NCBI RefSeq assembly: GCF_009617895.1
Contig: NZ_BLAW01000001.1
Location: 1 to 64,000 of the forward strand
Source: Prolixibacter sp. SD074
Lineage (GTDB): Bacteria > Bacteroidota > Bacteroidia > Bacteroidales > Prolixibacteraceae
Length of the DNA stretch: 64,000 nt
Reading direction: 5' to 3'
A program made the position numbers and the translations under genes. Below, in pieces: positions 14,005 through 22,269 of this stretch (positions are counted from its first letter, which is position 1; every line of letters starts with the position of its first letter). The notes beneath the pieces were generated by a model. The model had not been told where the DNA came from. It was given only the letters and a program-made list of their open reading frames with translations, and ran no database searches.

Positions 14005-15642
14005 TTATAAAAACAGGGAAAACCCCAGCTGGTTTAACAACGACGGAATAAACTTCGGCGCCTGCCTTAATTTGGTAGCCTGCTCGAAAGAATAAGCCAG
14101 TTTGATCAGTTCCGGTTCCGACCACGCTGTACCGACAAAGGAAAGACCGATAGGTAATTCGTGGACAAATCCGGACGGCACGGTAATACTCGGATATCCC
14201 GAAACAGCGGCCAAATCCGAGCTTCCACCACCAAAATGATCGCCATTTAACCGGTCGATGGTCCACGAGGGGCCATTCGTTGGTGCAATCAATGCATTCA
14301 GGTTGTGCTTCTTCATGGCGCTGTCGATATATTTTGCCGGAAGGGTTTTGGTAATCTTGAGTGCGTTCAGGTACTCTTTCTCCGAAGGTGTTTTCTCTTC
14401 AGCAGTAATGAAAATCGCCTGGTCGGACCATTGCAATTCTTTAGCATTGTTCTGCTTGTTAAACTCGATGAGTTCCTTCAGGTTTTTCCTGGGAGCTTCA
14501 GGATGTTCAGCAAGGTATTTATTCAGGTCGTTTTTGAACTCGTAAACCATAACTGTCCATTCGGCTTTGGACCATTCCTTCTGATCTTTCATGGGTTCCA
14601 GATCCACCAGTTCGGCTCCCTGTAGCTTCATGGCATCCATCGCCTGGTCCATGAGCGTATCCACATCCGGGTTAAACCCGAAGTAATCTTTTATGATACC
14701 AATTCGTGCCCCGTTTAGTCCGTTTTTATCCAGGAACTGCGTATAATCGGTCCCTTTCCATTTGGAAGCAGGCATGGTGGATTTGTCGTTGGCATCGTCG
14801 CCAACCAACGGTCCCAAAAGTGTGGCTGCATCCGTAACGCTTCGGGCCATCGGTCCGGCGGTATCCTGGCTGTGCGAAATGGGAATGATGCCGTGGCGTG
14901 ACCACAGTCCAACCGTTGGTTTGATGCCTACCACCCCGTTTATCCCGGAAGGACAAACAATGGAACCATCCGTTTCGGTCCCGATGGCAATGGCGCAAAA
15001 GTTCGACGAAACGGCAGCTCCGGAACCGGAACTGGAGCCACAGGGTGAGCGATCGACCACATATGGATTACAGGTCTGGCCACCGCGGCCGCTCCATCCG
15101 CTTGAGGAATGATTGGAACGGAAGTTGGCCCATTCGCTGAGGTTGGTTTTCCCCAGCAAAACAGCGCCGGCTTCCCGAAGTTTTGCGACAATAAAAGCGT
15201 CGTTCTTGGGGTGATTGCCTTCCAGGGCCAGCGATCCGGCCGTAGTTTGCATCTTATCGCCGGTATCGATGTTGTCTTTTATCAAAATGGGAATTCCATG
15301 CAACGGGCCTCTCACTTTTCCGGCTTTTCGTTCTTCATCCAGTTTTCTTGCAATGGTAATGGCATCGGGATTCAGTTCGATGACGGTGTGGAGTGACGGG
15401 CCGTTTTGATCGACGGCCTTAATTCGTCCCAGGTATTTGTTGGTCAGCTGTTCGGTGGTAAGTTCGCCGCTTTTCATCTTTTGCTGAAGTTGCTCAATGG
15501 TCACCTCGTTGAATTCGAACCGGGTGAAATCAGCAGTTGGTGCAGCTGTTTTTCCTGATTTGTCCTCGCAGGCGGCCAATGGAGACAGTGAAAATGCTGC
15601 CCCGCCAATGGCAGCTGTTTTGAAAAAGCTTCTTCTTTTCAT
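14005..15642 (-). CDS. Amidase-signature-family lipoprotein, probably Tat-exported
   Basis: Hydrolyses an amide; the substrate is unknown. The N-terminus has a twin-arginine motif (KRRSFFKTA) and a lipobox ending SPLAAC, so it is likely exported folded and lipid-anchored. The Ser-cisSer-Lys triad is visible: Lys in HGIPILIKDNIDT, the cis-Ser in SPCGSSSGSGAAV, and the nucleophile region in IGTETDGSIVCPSG. At 545 residues it has the normal length for GatA-like stand-alone amidases. It is not GatA itself, because there is no gatB or gatC nearby and it carries an export signal. It is the first undamaged gene after the indel-rich left part of the window. Confidence 0.
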   Translation of the reverse strand: MKRRSFFKTAAIGGAAFSLSPLAACEDKSGKTAAPTADFTRFEFNEVTIEQLQQKMKSGELTTEQLTNKYLGRIKAVDQNGPSLHTVIELNPDAITIARKLDEERKAGKVRGPLHGIPILIKDNIDTGDKMQTTAGSLALEGNHPKNDAFIVAKLREAGAVLLGKTNLSEWANFRSNHSSSGWSGRGGQTCNPYVVDRSPCGSSSGSGAAVSSNFCAIAIGTETDGSIVCPSGINGVVGIKPTVGLWSRHGIIPISHSQDTAGPMARSVTDAATLLGPLVGDDANDKSTMPASKWKGTDYTQFLDKNGLNGARIGIIKDYFGFNPDVDTLMDQAMDAMKLQGAELVDLEPMKDQKEWSKAEWTVMVYEFKNDLNKYLAEHPEAPRKNLKELIEFNKQNNAKELQWSDQAIFITAEEKTPSEKEYLNALKITKTLPAKYIDSAMKKHNLNALIAPTNGPSWTIDRLNGDHFGGGSSDLAAVSGYPSITVPSGFVHELPIGLSFVGTAWSEPELIKLAYSFEQATKLRQAPKFIPSLLNQLGFSLFL

Positions 15643-15761
15643 TCGATTAAAATTTATTTTTTTAAATGGTCGAATGGAACTCGTATGTTGCGAAAATTAA
15701 CTATTTAAAGCGTTTTTAGCAGTAGTAACATACTCGTTTCATGGAAAGGGTTTTGTTTTTT

Positions 15762-15797
15762 ATAAAAAAGAAAGCCTCGGCCAAGATGGCGAGGCTG
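15762..15797 (-). terminator. Terminator of the cold-shock gene
   Basis: On the minus strand the arms AGCCTCG and CGAGGCT form a hairpin followed by TTCTTTTTTA. It lies about 25 bp past the cold-shock stop codon. Confidence 0.
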
Positions 15798-15822
15798 GAA
15801 AGATGTTCTGAAATGAAATAAA

Positions 15823-16014
15823 CTATAGTAGTTTAACATTTACTGCATTCAGTCCTTTTTTACCTTCTTTCAGTTCGAAAGTAACTTCATCGTTTTCTTG
15901 TATTTCGTCGATCAATCCGGTTACGTGGACAAAATACTCATTGTCTGATTCTGCGTCTTTAATAAAACCAAAGCCTTTGGTTCTGTTAAAGAACTTAACT
16001 GTTCCCTTGTTCAT
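15823..16014 (-). CDS. Cold-shock domain protein (CspA family)
   Basis: Small single-domain nucleic-acid chaperone of 63 residues. MNKGTVKFFNRTKGFGFIKD carries RNP1 (KGFGFI), and EYFVHVTGL carries RNP2 (FVHV). Start at the Met directly before NKGTVKFF; an upstream in-frame Met adds a non-homologous leader. A TAAATTTG -7 box lies 28 bp upstream and a hairpin terminator follows, so it is a single-gene transcript. Confidence 0.
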   Translation of the reverse strand: MNKGTVKFFNRTKGFGFIKDAESDNEYFVHVTGLIDEIQENDEVTFELKEGKKGLNAVNVKLL

Positions 16015-16041
16015 AGTTTTGAGTTGATAATGTAGTTCTAA

Positions 16042-16049
16042 CAAATTTA
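16042..16049 (-). promoter_or_regulatory. Bacteroidota -7 box of the cold-shock gene
   Basis: TAAATTTG on the minus strand matches TAnnTTTG and lies 28 bp before the start codon. No good TTTG -33 element is seen. Confidence 0.
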
Positions 16050-16207
16050 CATTAATCAGTGATAAAATATAGAATTTATGTTAAATAAAATAGAATTTTG
16101 TTTGTTATATGAGCTTTGAACCAGTAGTTTGAGTTTGTGTAAATAATAAAAAGCAGATAGAAAAACGCTGAAACGACCGGATATTTTACCTTTTGCGGGA
16201 AAAAGGA

Positions 16208-16232
16208 AACCGCCGGAAATTATCCGACGGTT
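16208..16232 (-). terminator. Terminator of hydG
   Basis: Imperfect inverted repeat (AACCGTCGGA / TCCGGCGGTT on the minus strand) followed by a pyrimidine run TTCCTTTTTCCC, just past the hydG stop. Confidence 0.
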
Positions 16233-16258
16233 GATATGAGATTTTTACATGAATTCAA

Positions 16259-17767
16259 TCAGAGATACAAATCTCTTTTGCCTAGAAGAATGTCCTTGTA
16301 CTCAGCCCTGAATTTCTCCATCAGGTGAGGCCGTTCGGCGAAATAAGGTCCTGCTTCAATTTCGGCAATTTCCTTCAGAATCAATTCTTCGCCAATGGTT
16401 TTGGTTTCAGGCGAGGCATAATCGTTTAGGTATTCCCGGAAAGTCAGTACCGCATTGAGTTTACAGAATTTACCTTCCACGCAGTGGCTCAGCATTCCCA
16501 TAATGGTTTCACCGGTTCTTCCGCAGCGATAGCCTGCCGTACAGAATGATGAAATATAGCCCAATTCAGCTACTTCGCGGATCACGTCGTCCAGATCGCG
16601 CGGATCGCCAATGGTGAATTGCTTTTTGTCCAGATCCGCTTCTGTTTTCTGGTCGGAATAAGCGCCGATTCCAATCCGGGTAGAAGCATCAGTTTGGGTA
16701 CAGCCCAGATTAATGACTTCTTTTTTCAGTTCTGCTTTTTCCCGGGCCGTTACAATCAGGCCAGCCGTTGGAACCGACAACCTCAATACGGCTACCAGTT
16801 TTTTGAAGTCTTCGTCTGAAACCTGGTGTGGTAGATTATTACTCAACGACGAACCGGATGCAGGCGTAATTCTCGGGAAAGAAATGGTATGCGGTCCTAC
16901 ACCAAAGCGGTTTTCCAAATCGATGGTATGATACAACAGTCCCATCACTTCGAAGCGCCAGTCGTACAATCCGAAAAGTGCGCCGATAGCTACATCATCA
17001 AGGCCGGCATCCATAGCACGGTGCAAAGCATATAGACGCCAGCGGTAATCACCTTTCAGTGTATTGACGGGATGTACTTTGTTATAAGTTTCGTGATGGT
17101 ATGTTTCCTGGAAAACCTGGTATGTACCGATTCCTGCATCTTTCAATCTTGTCAGCTTGGCGGAGCTCATCGGTGCTGCGTTGATATTCACCCGGCGGAT
17201 GTTGGCTTCCCTGCCCGATACCGGTGCATCGCGGTAAACGGAATAAACGGTATTTATGGTGTCGACCATGTAATCCACATCCGAACGCGGATGTTCGCCG
17301 AACACCAGGATCAGACGTTTGTGGCCTTCATCTATAACTGATTCGGTTTCTCTGCGGATTTCATCCTGGGTAAGAATACGTCTCGTTTCATTGCGGTTAT
17401 CTTCCCGGAAACCACAATACTCGCAATTGTTGACACAAAGATTGGAACAATAGAGTGGTGCAAAAAATACGATTCGGTTATCGTAAACTTTTTTCTTTAC
17501 CTGGAGCGCTGCTTCGTTGATTTCGTCCCACAGCTCGGGCGGTTCGACATTGAGGAGGGCGGCAGTTTCCTCCGGGGCCAGCGTTTTTATTGAGCGTGAT
17601 TTCTTCAGAATTTCACGAATGTATTCCGGATCGGGATTTTTGGCATTCGCAATTTGTGCATGAATCTTTTCTTCGTCAATAAAATCTTTCCCGTCAATCA
17701 GGTACTTATCAATTTCGTCCCTGACAATAACGTCTTTCTTCCACGCTGCCGCTGTCTGATATTGCAT
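16259..17767 (-). CDS. hydG: [FeFe]-hydrogenase maturase HydG (radical SAM tyrosine lyase)
   Basis: Splits tyrosine to make the CO and cyanide ligands of the H-cluster as an iron-bound synthon. It has 502 residues and is intact. The radical-SAM cluster motif is CSNLCVNNCEYC near residue 107. The C-terminal second-cluster motif CTAGYRCGRTGETIM..C..FC (three Cys in the CX2CX22C spacing, starting CTAGYRC) separates HydG from ThiH. It has its own -7 box (17788-17795) and a terminator, so it is transcribed apart from the hydA operon just upstream, which has its own hairpin. HydE is at 5913-7010; HydF is not in the window. Confidence 0.
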   Translation of the reverse strand: MQYQTAAAWKKDVIVRDEIDKYLIDGKDFIDEEKIHAQIANAKNPDPEYIREILKKSRSIKTLAPEETAALLNVEPPELWDEINEAALQVKKKVYDNRIVFFAPLYCSNLCVNNCEYCGFREDNRNETRRILTQDEIRRETESVIDEGHKRLILVFGEHPRSDVDYMVDTINTVYSVYRDAPVSGREANIRRVNINAAPMSSAKLTRLKDAGIGTYQVFQETYHHETYNKVHPVNTLKGDYRWRLYALHRAMDAGLDDVAIGALFGLYDWRFEVMGLLYHTIDLENRFGVGPHTISFPRITPASGSSLSNNLPHQVSDEDFKKLVAVLRLSVPTAGLIVTAREKAELKKEVINLGCTQTDASTRIGIGAYSDQKTEADLDKKQFTIGDPRDLDDVIREVAELGYISSFCTAGYRCGRTGETIMGMLSHCVEGKFCKLNAVLTFREYLNDYASPETKTIGEELILKEIAEIEAGPYFAERPHLMEKFRAEYKDILLGKRDLYL

Positions 17768-17787
17768 GATTGGTTGGTTTTATATAA

Positions 17788-17795
17788 CAAAGGTA
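17788..17795 (-). promoter_or_regulatory. -7 box of hydG
   Basis: TACCTTTG on the minus strand, 20 bp before the hydG ATG, fits TAnnTTTG. The -33 element is poor (GTTC at the right place). Confidence 0.
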
Positions 17796-17901
17796 TATAT
17801 TTCCCCGGTGAGAACAGCATGATCGGAATCACGAAAAACCTTCTCATTACAAGATTTTTGACAGGTTCTCCTGGTGTCCGGAGATAACTGAAAATGGAGA
17901 T

Positions 17902-17932
17902 AAAAACCCGGTCGGGTGACAACCGGGGTTTC
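17902..17932 (-). terminator. Terminator of the hydC-hydB-hydA operon
   Basis: On the minus strand AAACCCCGGTT ... ACCGGGTTTTTA forms a hairpin with a T-run, 26 bp past the hydA stop. It separates hydA from hydG. Confidence 0.
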
Positions 17933-17957
17933 AAAGCGTCAAATCAATTTTACGACA

Positions 17958-19748
17958 TTAGAAACGCTGTCGCGGCGTATAAGTAGTATGAAGTAAATGA
18001 TGAGAGACTTCACTAAGCGGTTCGCCCAGAAAATCCTTATAAATTTTTTGAATTTCGGGGTTTTCGTGCGATTTGCGAACGGGCTTACCCGCATCTTCTT
18101 CATAAATGGCTTTCGCCCGTTTTTCCCTAATCTCTGAATTCGTCGGGATGGGTTGTCCGCCACCGCCAAGGCAACCGCCCGGACAGGCCATCACTTCCAG
18201 GAAGTGGAAATTGGCTTTTCCGGCTTTCACGGCATCCATCACCGTTTTGGCATTAATCAAGCCGTGGGCAATAGCACAGTGAAGTTCAACACCGTCCAGG
18301 AATTTCCACTCTTTCAATGGTTTTTCAATTTTAACGGTGGCTTCCCTGATGCCTTCCATGCCCCTGACAGGGGTGATGTTCAGGTTCTCGAATGGCACCG
18401 GTCTTCCGGTAACCAGTTCATAAGCCGTGCGAAGCGCTGCTTCCATAACTCCACCAGTTACACCGAAGATGGCGCCGGCACCTGTTGATTCGCCCATCAG
18501 CCGGTCAAACTCCATGTCTTCCATCTGCATGAAATCGATGCCAGCTTGTTTAATCATAATGGATAGCTCGCGGGTCGTAAGAACGTAATCGACATCCCGA
18601 TAGCCACTGGCATGCATTTCGGGACGAGCCGCTTCGAATTTCTTTGCTATACACGGCATGATGGAAACCGAAACGATCTTATCTGGCTCGAGGTTTCGTG
18701 CTTTGGCATAATAGGTTTTTGCCAATGCACCGAACATCTGTTGAGGCGACTTACAGGTCGAGAGGTTGGGCAAATATTCGGGATACATGTGCTCAATGTA
18801 CTTGATCCATCCGGGTGAGCAGGAAGTAGCCATTGGAAGCCTGACTTCTTTGTCGTTATCCACAAGCGCTTTTTTCAGTCGGGTAAGCAGCTCGGTGCCT
18901 TCTTCCATGATGGTCAGGTCGGCAGTAAAATCGGTATCCAGTACCGAATCAAAACCTAAGCGTTTGAGGGCAGCAACCATTTTGCCGGTAACACGACTAC
19001 CCGGTTCGAATCCCAGGTCTTCACCCAATCCGACACGGACAGCCGGGGCGGTTTGAACAACCACATGTTTTTTCGGGTCGGAGATAGCATCCCAAACTTC
19101 TTCCACATAGTTCTTTTCGATCAGGGCACCGGTGGGACAACGGTTCACACATTGTCCGCAGTTGGTACAAACCACGTCATTCATGGCTTTCTCGAAGAAG
19201 GTGGAGATTTTCATTTTATCGCCTTTATAAGCAACCGTAAGGGCATTTACTCCCTGAAGTTCTGCACAGGTACGTACACAACGTTGACAACGGATACACT
19301 TGCTGTCATCTTTGATGATACTAGGTGAGATCATGTCGATGGTGTAGTTTTTCCAGGGCAGGAGTTCGATAAAGTCCTGCGTCATGATCTTGTATTCCGA
19401 TGCCAGTGATTGCAGCTCGCATTTACCATTTTTGTAACACTTGGTACAATCGGCGTTGTGTTCCGAAAGGAGGAGCTCGATGATGTGTTTTCTCGAATTC
19501 CGCACCTTTAGGCTGTTGGTCAGGATATCCATCCCATCTTCGCAAGGTGTGGCGCAGGCTGCTGACAGACGTTTCTGACCGGCCACTTCTACCACACAAA
19601 CACGGCAGTTACCGGCAACGCATAAGTCTTTGTGGTAGCACAATGTGGGAATGGTGACATTCGCTTTACTTGCCGCTTCCAAAATGGTGGTTCCGGGTTT
19701 TACTGTTACCGGGAGCCCGTTGATATTTATTTGAATTTTTTGAGTCAT
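17958..19748 (-). CDS. hydA: [FeFe]-hydrogenase catalytic subunit HydA, multi-cluster group A (copy 1)
   Basis: Catalytic subunit of a trimeric, probably electron-bifurcating hydrogenase (NADH plus ferredoxin to H2, or the reverse). It has 596 residues. Domains in order: plant-type 2Fe-2S (GNCRVC), His-Cys 4Fe-4S box (HNADCTKCYKNGKC), two 4Fe-4S sites (CIRCQRCVRTC, CTNCGQCVNRC), then the H-cluster domain with SIMPCIAKKFEA and CPGGCLGGGGQP, and the small-subunit tail. The L1 motif reads TSCSPGW: the second Cys of canonical TSCCPxW is Ser (codon TCA). A Cys appears in NLSTCKSPQQMFG where copy 2 has Ala. It lies 25 bp after the NuoF-like gene as the last gene of operon 2. Confidence 0.
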   Translation of the reverse strand: MTQKIQININGLPVTVKPGTTILEAASKANVTIPTLCYHKDLCVAGNCRVCVVEVAGQKRLSAACATPCEDGMDILTNSLKVRNSRKHIIELLLSEHNADCTKCYKNGKCELQSLASEYKIMTQDFIELLPWKNYTIDMISPSIIKDDSKCIRCQRCVRTCAELQGVNALTVAYKGDKMKISTFFEKAMNDVVCTNCGQCVNRCPTGALIEKNYVEEVWDAISDPKKHVVVQTAPAVRVGLGEDLGFEPGSRVTGKMVAALKRLGFDSVLDTDFTADLTIMEEGTELLTRLKKALVDNDKEVRLPMATSCSPGWIKYIEHMYPEYLPNLSTCKSPQQMFGALAKTYYAKARNLEPDKIVSVSIMPCIAKKFEAARPEMHASGYRDVDYVLTTRELSIMIKQAGIDFMQMEDMEFDRLMGESTGAGAIFGVTGGVMEAALRTAYELVTGRPVPFENLNITPVRGMEGIREATVKIEKPLKEWKFLDGVELHCAIAHGLINAKTVMDAVKAGKANFHFLEVMACPGGCLGGGGQPIPTNSEIREKRAKAIYEEDAGKPVRKSHENPEIQKIYKDFLGEPLSEVSHHLLHTTYTPRQRF

Positions 19749-19773
19749 GATGTACGGTTTGATTGGTTCACGA

Positions 19774-20961
19774 TTAGTAGATCATCTCTTCCCGGAAGTT
19801 CTCGACAATGGAAGCAAACGAGTTAGCCACTGATTGACCCAGGCCACATTTGGCGGTTAGTTGCATTGTTTCCGTCAGCTTCAGCAATTTGTCGAGGTAT
19901 TGCGCCGGACGCTCTCCGCGTTTCACCGCCTTAATCCCGATAAGGAGTTGCTGACAGCCTACACGGCAAGGCGTACACTGTCCGCACGATTCTTCGCGGA
20001 AAAATTCAAGGTAATTATCCAACACATTAAACATGGATCGTGAACTATTGTAGATCATCATCGACCCTCCGGTAGGGAGTGAGATTCCCGTCAGTTTCCC
20101 CTGGTAACCGATGGCGGTTTCCTGGAATTTTTTTCGGGGCACCAAAAATCCGGACGCTCCGCCCACCTGAACAGCTTTGGTATCGCCATCACCGAATTCA
20201 TTGACGAAATCCTGAAGGCTCATTCCCAGCTCCAGTTCATAAATACCTGGTTTGGGCGTATCGCCCGATACAGAGAACAACTTGGTCCCGCGGGAGAACT
20301 GGACACCCAGGTCGTAGAATTTTTTGGAGCCATATTTAAAAATGGTGAAGGTATGCGCCAGCGTTTCAACGTTATTAATAACGGTCGGTTTGTCCATATA
20401 CCCCCTAATGGTCGGGTAGGGAGGCTTGTTGCGTGGTTCGCCGCGATGTCCTTCGAGTGATTCGAACAGTGCAGTTTCCTCTCCGCAAATGTAGGCGCCG
20501 CTTCCCATAAATAAATCAACGGAAAAATCGAGTTTGATTTTCTTACAGTAGTATTCAAATTCAGAAATGGTTTTTTCCAGTGCCTCTTTAAGGGAGTGAT
20601 ATTCACCGCGTAGATATATAATGCCTTTTTTACTACCGATAATGTGGGCGCAAACAGCCATTGCTGTCAGCACTTTATACGGTACCCGTGAGAGGATTTC
20701 CCGGTCCTTGAAGGTTCCCGGTTCTCCTTCATCGGCGTTACAGATGACATATTTTTCAGCTGATTTGGCTTCAGCGGTAATTTTCCATTTTAAGCCGGTT
20801 GGGAAACCAGCGCCGCCACGTCCCTTTAGTTCTGAGCTAATCAGCTCATTGATAATATCCTGAGGTGTGCGCTTAATGGTTTTTGTGAGAATTGCCTCCC
20901 AGTCATTTTCATTCCGGAAAATGAAATCGGCTCGTTTCAACAGATGATATGATTCAGCCAT
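19774..20961 (-). CDS. hydB: NuoF-like HydB subunit of bifurcating hydrogenase (operon 2, short form)
   Basis: Flavoprotein subunit that binds FMN and NAD(H). It has 395 residues. The glycine-rich FMN/NAD loop GRGGAGFPTGLKW and ICNADEGEPGTFKDRE are near the N-terminus, and SGAYICGEETALFESLEG follows. The 4Fe-4S motif CGQCTPCRVG with the later AKCGLGQS corresponds to the N3 site of complex I. Unlike typical HydB it has neither the N-terminal thioredoxin-like 2Fe-2S domain nor the C-terminal ferredoxin domain, which the hydB remnant at 24097 does keep. Order hydC-hydB-hydA with gaps of 34 and 25 bp argues for one transcript. Confidence 0.
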   Translation of the reverse strand: MAESYHLLKRADFIFRNENDWEAILTKTIKRTPQDIINELISSELKGRGGAGFPTGLKWKITAEAKSAEKYVICNADEGEPGTFKDREILSRVPYKVLTAMAVCAHIIGSKKGIIYLRGEYHSLKEALEKTISEFEYYCKKIKLDFSVDLFMGSGAYICGEETALFESLEGHRGEPRNKPPYPTIRGYMDKPTVINNVETLAHTFTIFKYGSKKFYDLGVQFSRGTKLFSVSGDTPKPGIYELELGMSLQDFVNEFGDGDTKAVQVGGASGFLVPRKKFQETAIGYQGKLTGISLPTGGSMMIYNSSRSMFNVLDNYLEFFREESCGQCTPCRVGCQQLLIGIKAVKRGERPAQYLDKLLKLTETMQLTAKCGLGQSVANSFASIVENFREEMIY

Positions 20962-20995
20962 TTGGATTGATTTTTTTGGTTTGGGATGAAAAGGG

Positions 20996-21460
20996 TTACT
21001 TTTTCATGTATTCCGAAAGAATCTCACGGACTTTTTCCGGTGTCAGATTGGTATACACTTCCTCGTTGATAAGCATGGCCGGGGCTTTGTGACAAAGTCC
21101 GAGGCAGTTGGTTTCAACCAGGGAGAATCGGCCGTCAGGTGTTGTTTCACCTGTCGATATTTTGAGCATATCCTGAATGGCCAGGAGCACCTGGTTTTTC
21201 CCTTTCATCGAGCAGGAAATAGTTTTGCAAATCCTGATGACGAAACGGCCCATTTTCCGGTGTTCGAGGAAAGAATAAAAAGTGGCTGTTCCATAGACTT
21301 CCGCTGCCGGCAGGTCAAGTTCCCGTGCAATTTCAATCATGGAATGTTCCGAAAGGTAACGTTCCTGTTCTACAACTCCCTGAAGTATAGGTAGCAGGCT
21401 TTCGCGCTTGCGGCCATGTTTTACCGCCAGTTCTTTGATTTTGGATTGGATTGGCTCCAT
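20996..21460 (-). CDS. hydC: NuoE-like HydC subunit (operon 2)
   Basis: Thioredoxin-like 2Fe-2S subunit that passes electrons between flavin and hydrogenase subunits. It has 154 residues. Four cluster cysteines are visible in two pairs: ICKTISCSMKGKN and ETNCLGLCHKAP. The family block AEVYGTATFYSFLE is present. It is the first gene of operon 2, which starts after the terminator at 21677-21700. No clear TAnnTTTG box was found in the gap before it. Confidence 0.
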   Translation of the reverse strand: MEPIQSKIKELAVKHGRKRESLLPILQGVVEQERYLSEHSMIEIARELDLPAAEVYGTATFYSFLEHRKMGRFVIRICKTISCSMKGKNQVLLAIQDMLKISTGETTPDGRFSLVETNCLGLCHKAPAMLINEEVYTNLTPEKVREILSEYMKK

Positions 21461-21671
21461 AGTTTGATGATTTATAGTGAAGAAAAAATGATGGCTGCGT
21501 TTTGGGCTCTCTCCTTTATCATCGACGTTCCGTTCGAATTTATACAGAATTAGGGTTAAATACTATATGCTGAAAAGCAATATTTTAGAGTTAGGTGTAA
21601 AATGAGAGGAGAAAGACTTTACAATAATCATAAAATAGTAAAAAATTAAAGAAATACATAGCAAAAATCAT

Positions 21672-21700
21672 AAAAAAAACGGGCCTTTTAAGGCCCGTTT
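21672..21700 (-). terminator. Terminator of hydrogenase operon 1
   Basis: AAACGGGCCTT / AAGGCCCGTTT stem with a two-base loop, followed on the minus strand by eight T. It closes the operon ending with the 176-residue hydC and separates the two hydrogenase operons. Confidence 0.
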
Positions 21701-21732
21701 CTATTGATATTCAGACGTTAACATATGTGTAT

Positions 21733-22263
21733 TTACTCTTTTGAGGGGTGTGTCGGGCAGCCCGCCTTGTATTCTGATATGATTTTTCGCACATCTGCCT
21801 GGGCTACACGCCCATACACTTTTTCGCCAATCATTAGTACCGGAGCAAGCCCGCAGGCGCCAACGCAGCGTAAACTGGAGAGCGAAAACAGCCCGTCCGG
21901 AGTAGTTTCTCCTTCATCGATGTTGAGCTGCCGTTTGATTTCGTCCAGGATATTTTCAGCGCCCCGCACGTAACAAGCGGTCCCCATACAAAGAGAAATC
22001 GGGTACTTGCCTTTCGGTTTCATGGTAAAGAAAGAATAAAAGGTAACTACACCATAAACCTTCGCAACGGATACGTCCAGTTCTTTGGCAATCAATTCCT
22101 GGATTTCAGCTGGCAGATAACCAAATTGATTTTGCACGGCATGAAGAATATTAATGAGTTCGCCTTCTTGGTAATTGAACCGGCGACATATCTTTTTGAC
22201 CAGTGCAATGCCATTTTCTGACAACTGCACTTTGTGGGTTTTCAAATCTCTGGTTGTTTCCAT
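21733..22263 (-). CDS. hydC: NuoE-like HydC subunit (operon 1)
   Basis: A 176-residue thioredoxin-like 2Fe-2S protein, paralogous to the gene at 20996-21460. The cysteine pairs are in LCMGTACYVRGAEN and SLRCVGACGLAPVL, and the family block KVYGVVTFYSFFT is conserved. It starts 6 bp after hydA copy 2, so it is co-transcribed with it. Its position after hydA differs from operon 2, where hydC comes first. Confidence 0.
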   Translation of the reverse strand: METTRDLKTHKVQLSENGIALVKKICRRFNYQEGELINILHAVQNQFGYLPAEIQELIAKELDVSVAKVYGVVTFYSFFTMKPKGKYPISLCMGTACYVRGAENILDEIKRQLNIDEGETTPDGLFSLSSLRCVGACGLAPVLMIGEKVYGRVAQADVRKIISEYKAGCPTHPSKE

Positions 22264-22269
22264 GACAAA

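Noticed and set aside
18158-18177. 20-bp exact match to 47697-47716 (CGCCACCGCCAAGGCAACCG)
   Set aside because: In hydA it encodes the glycine-rich H-cluster loop. The second site has no hydrogenase sequence around it, so a chance match of G/C-rich codons, or at most a tiny fragment, is more likely.
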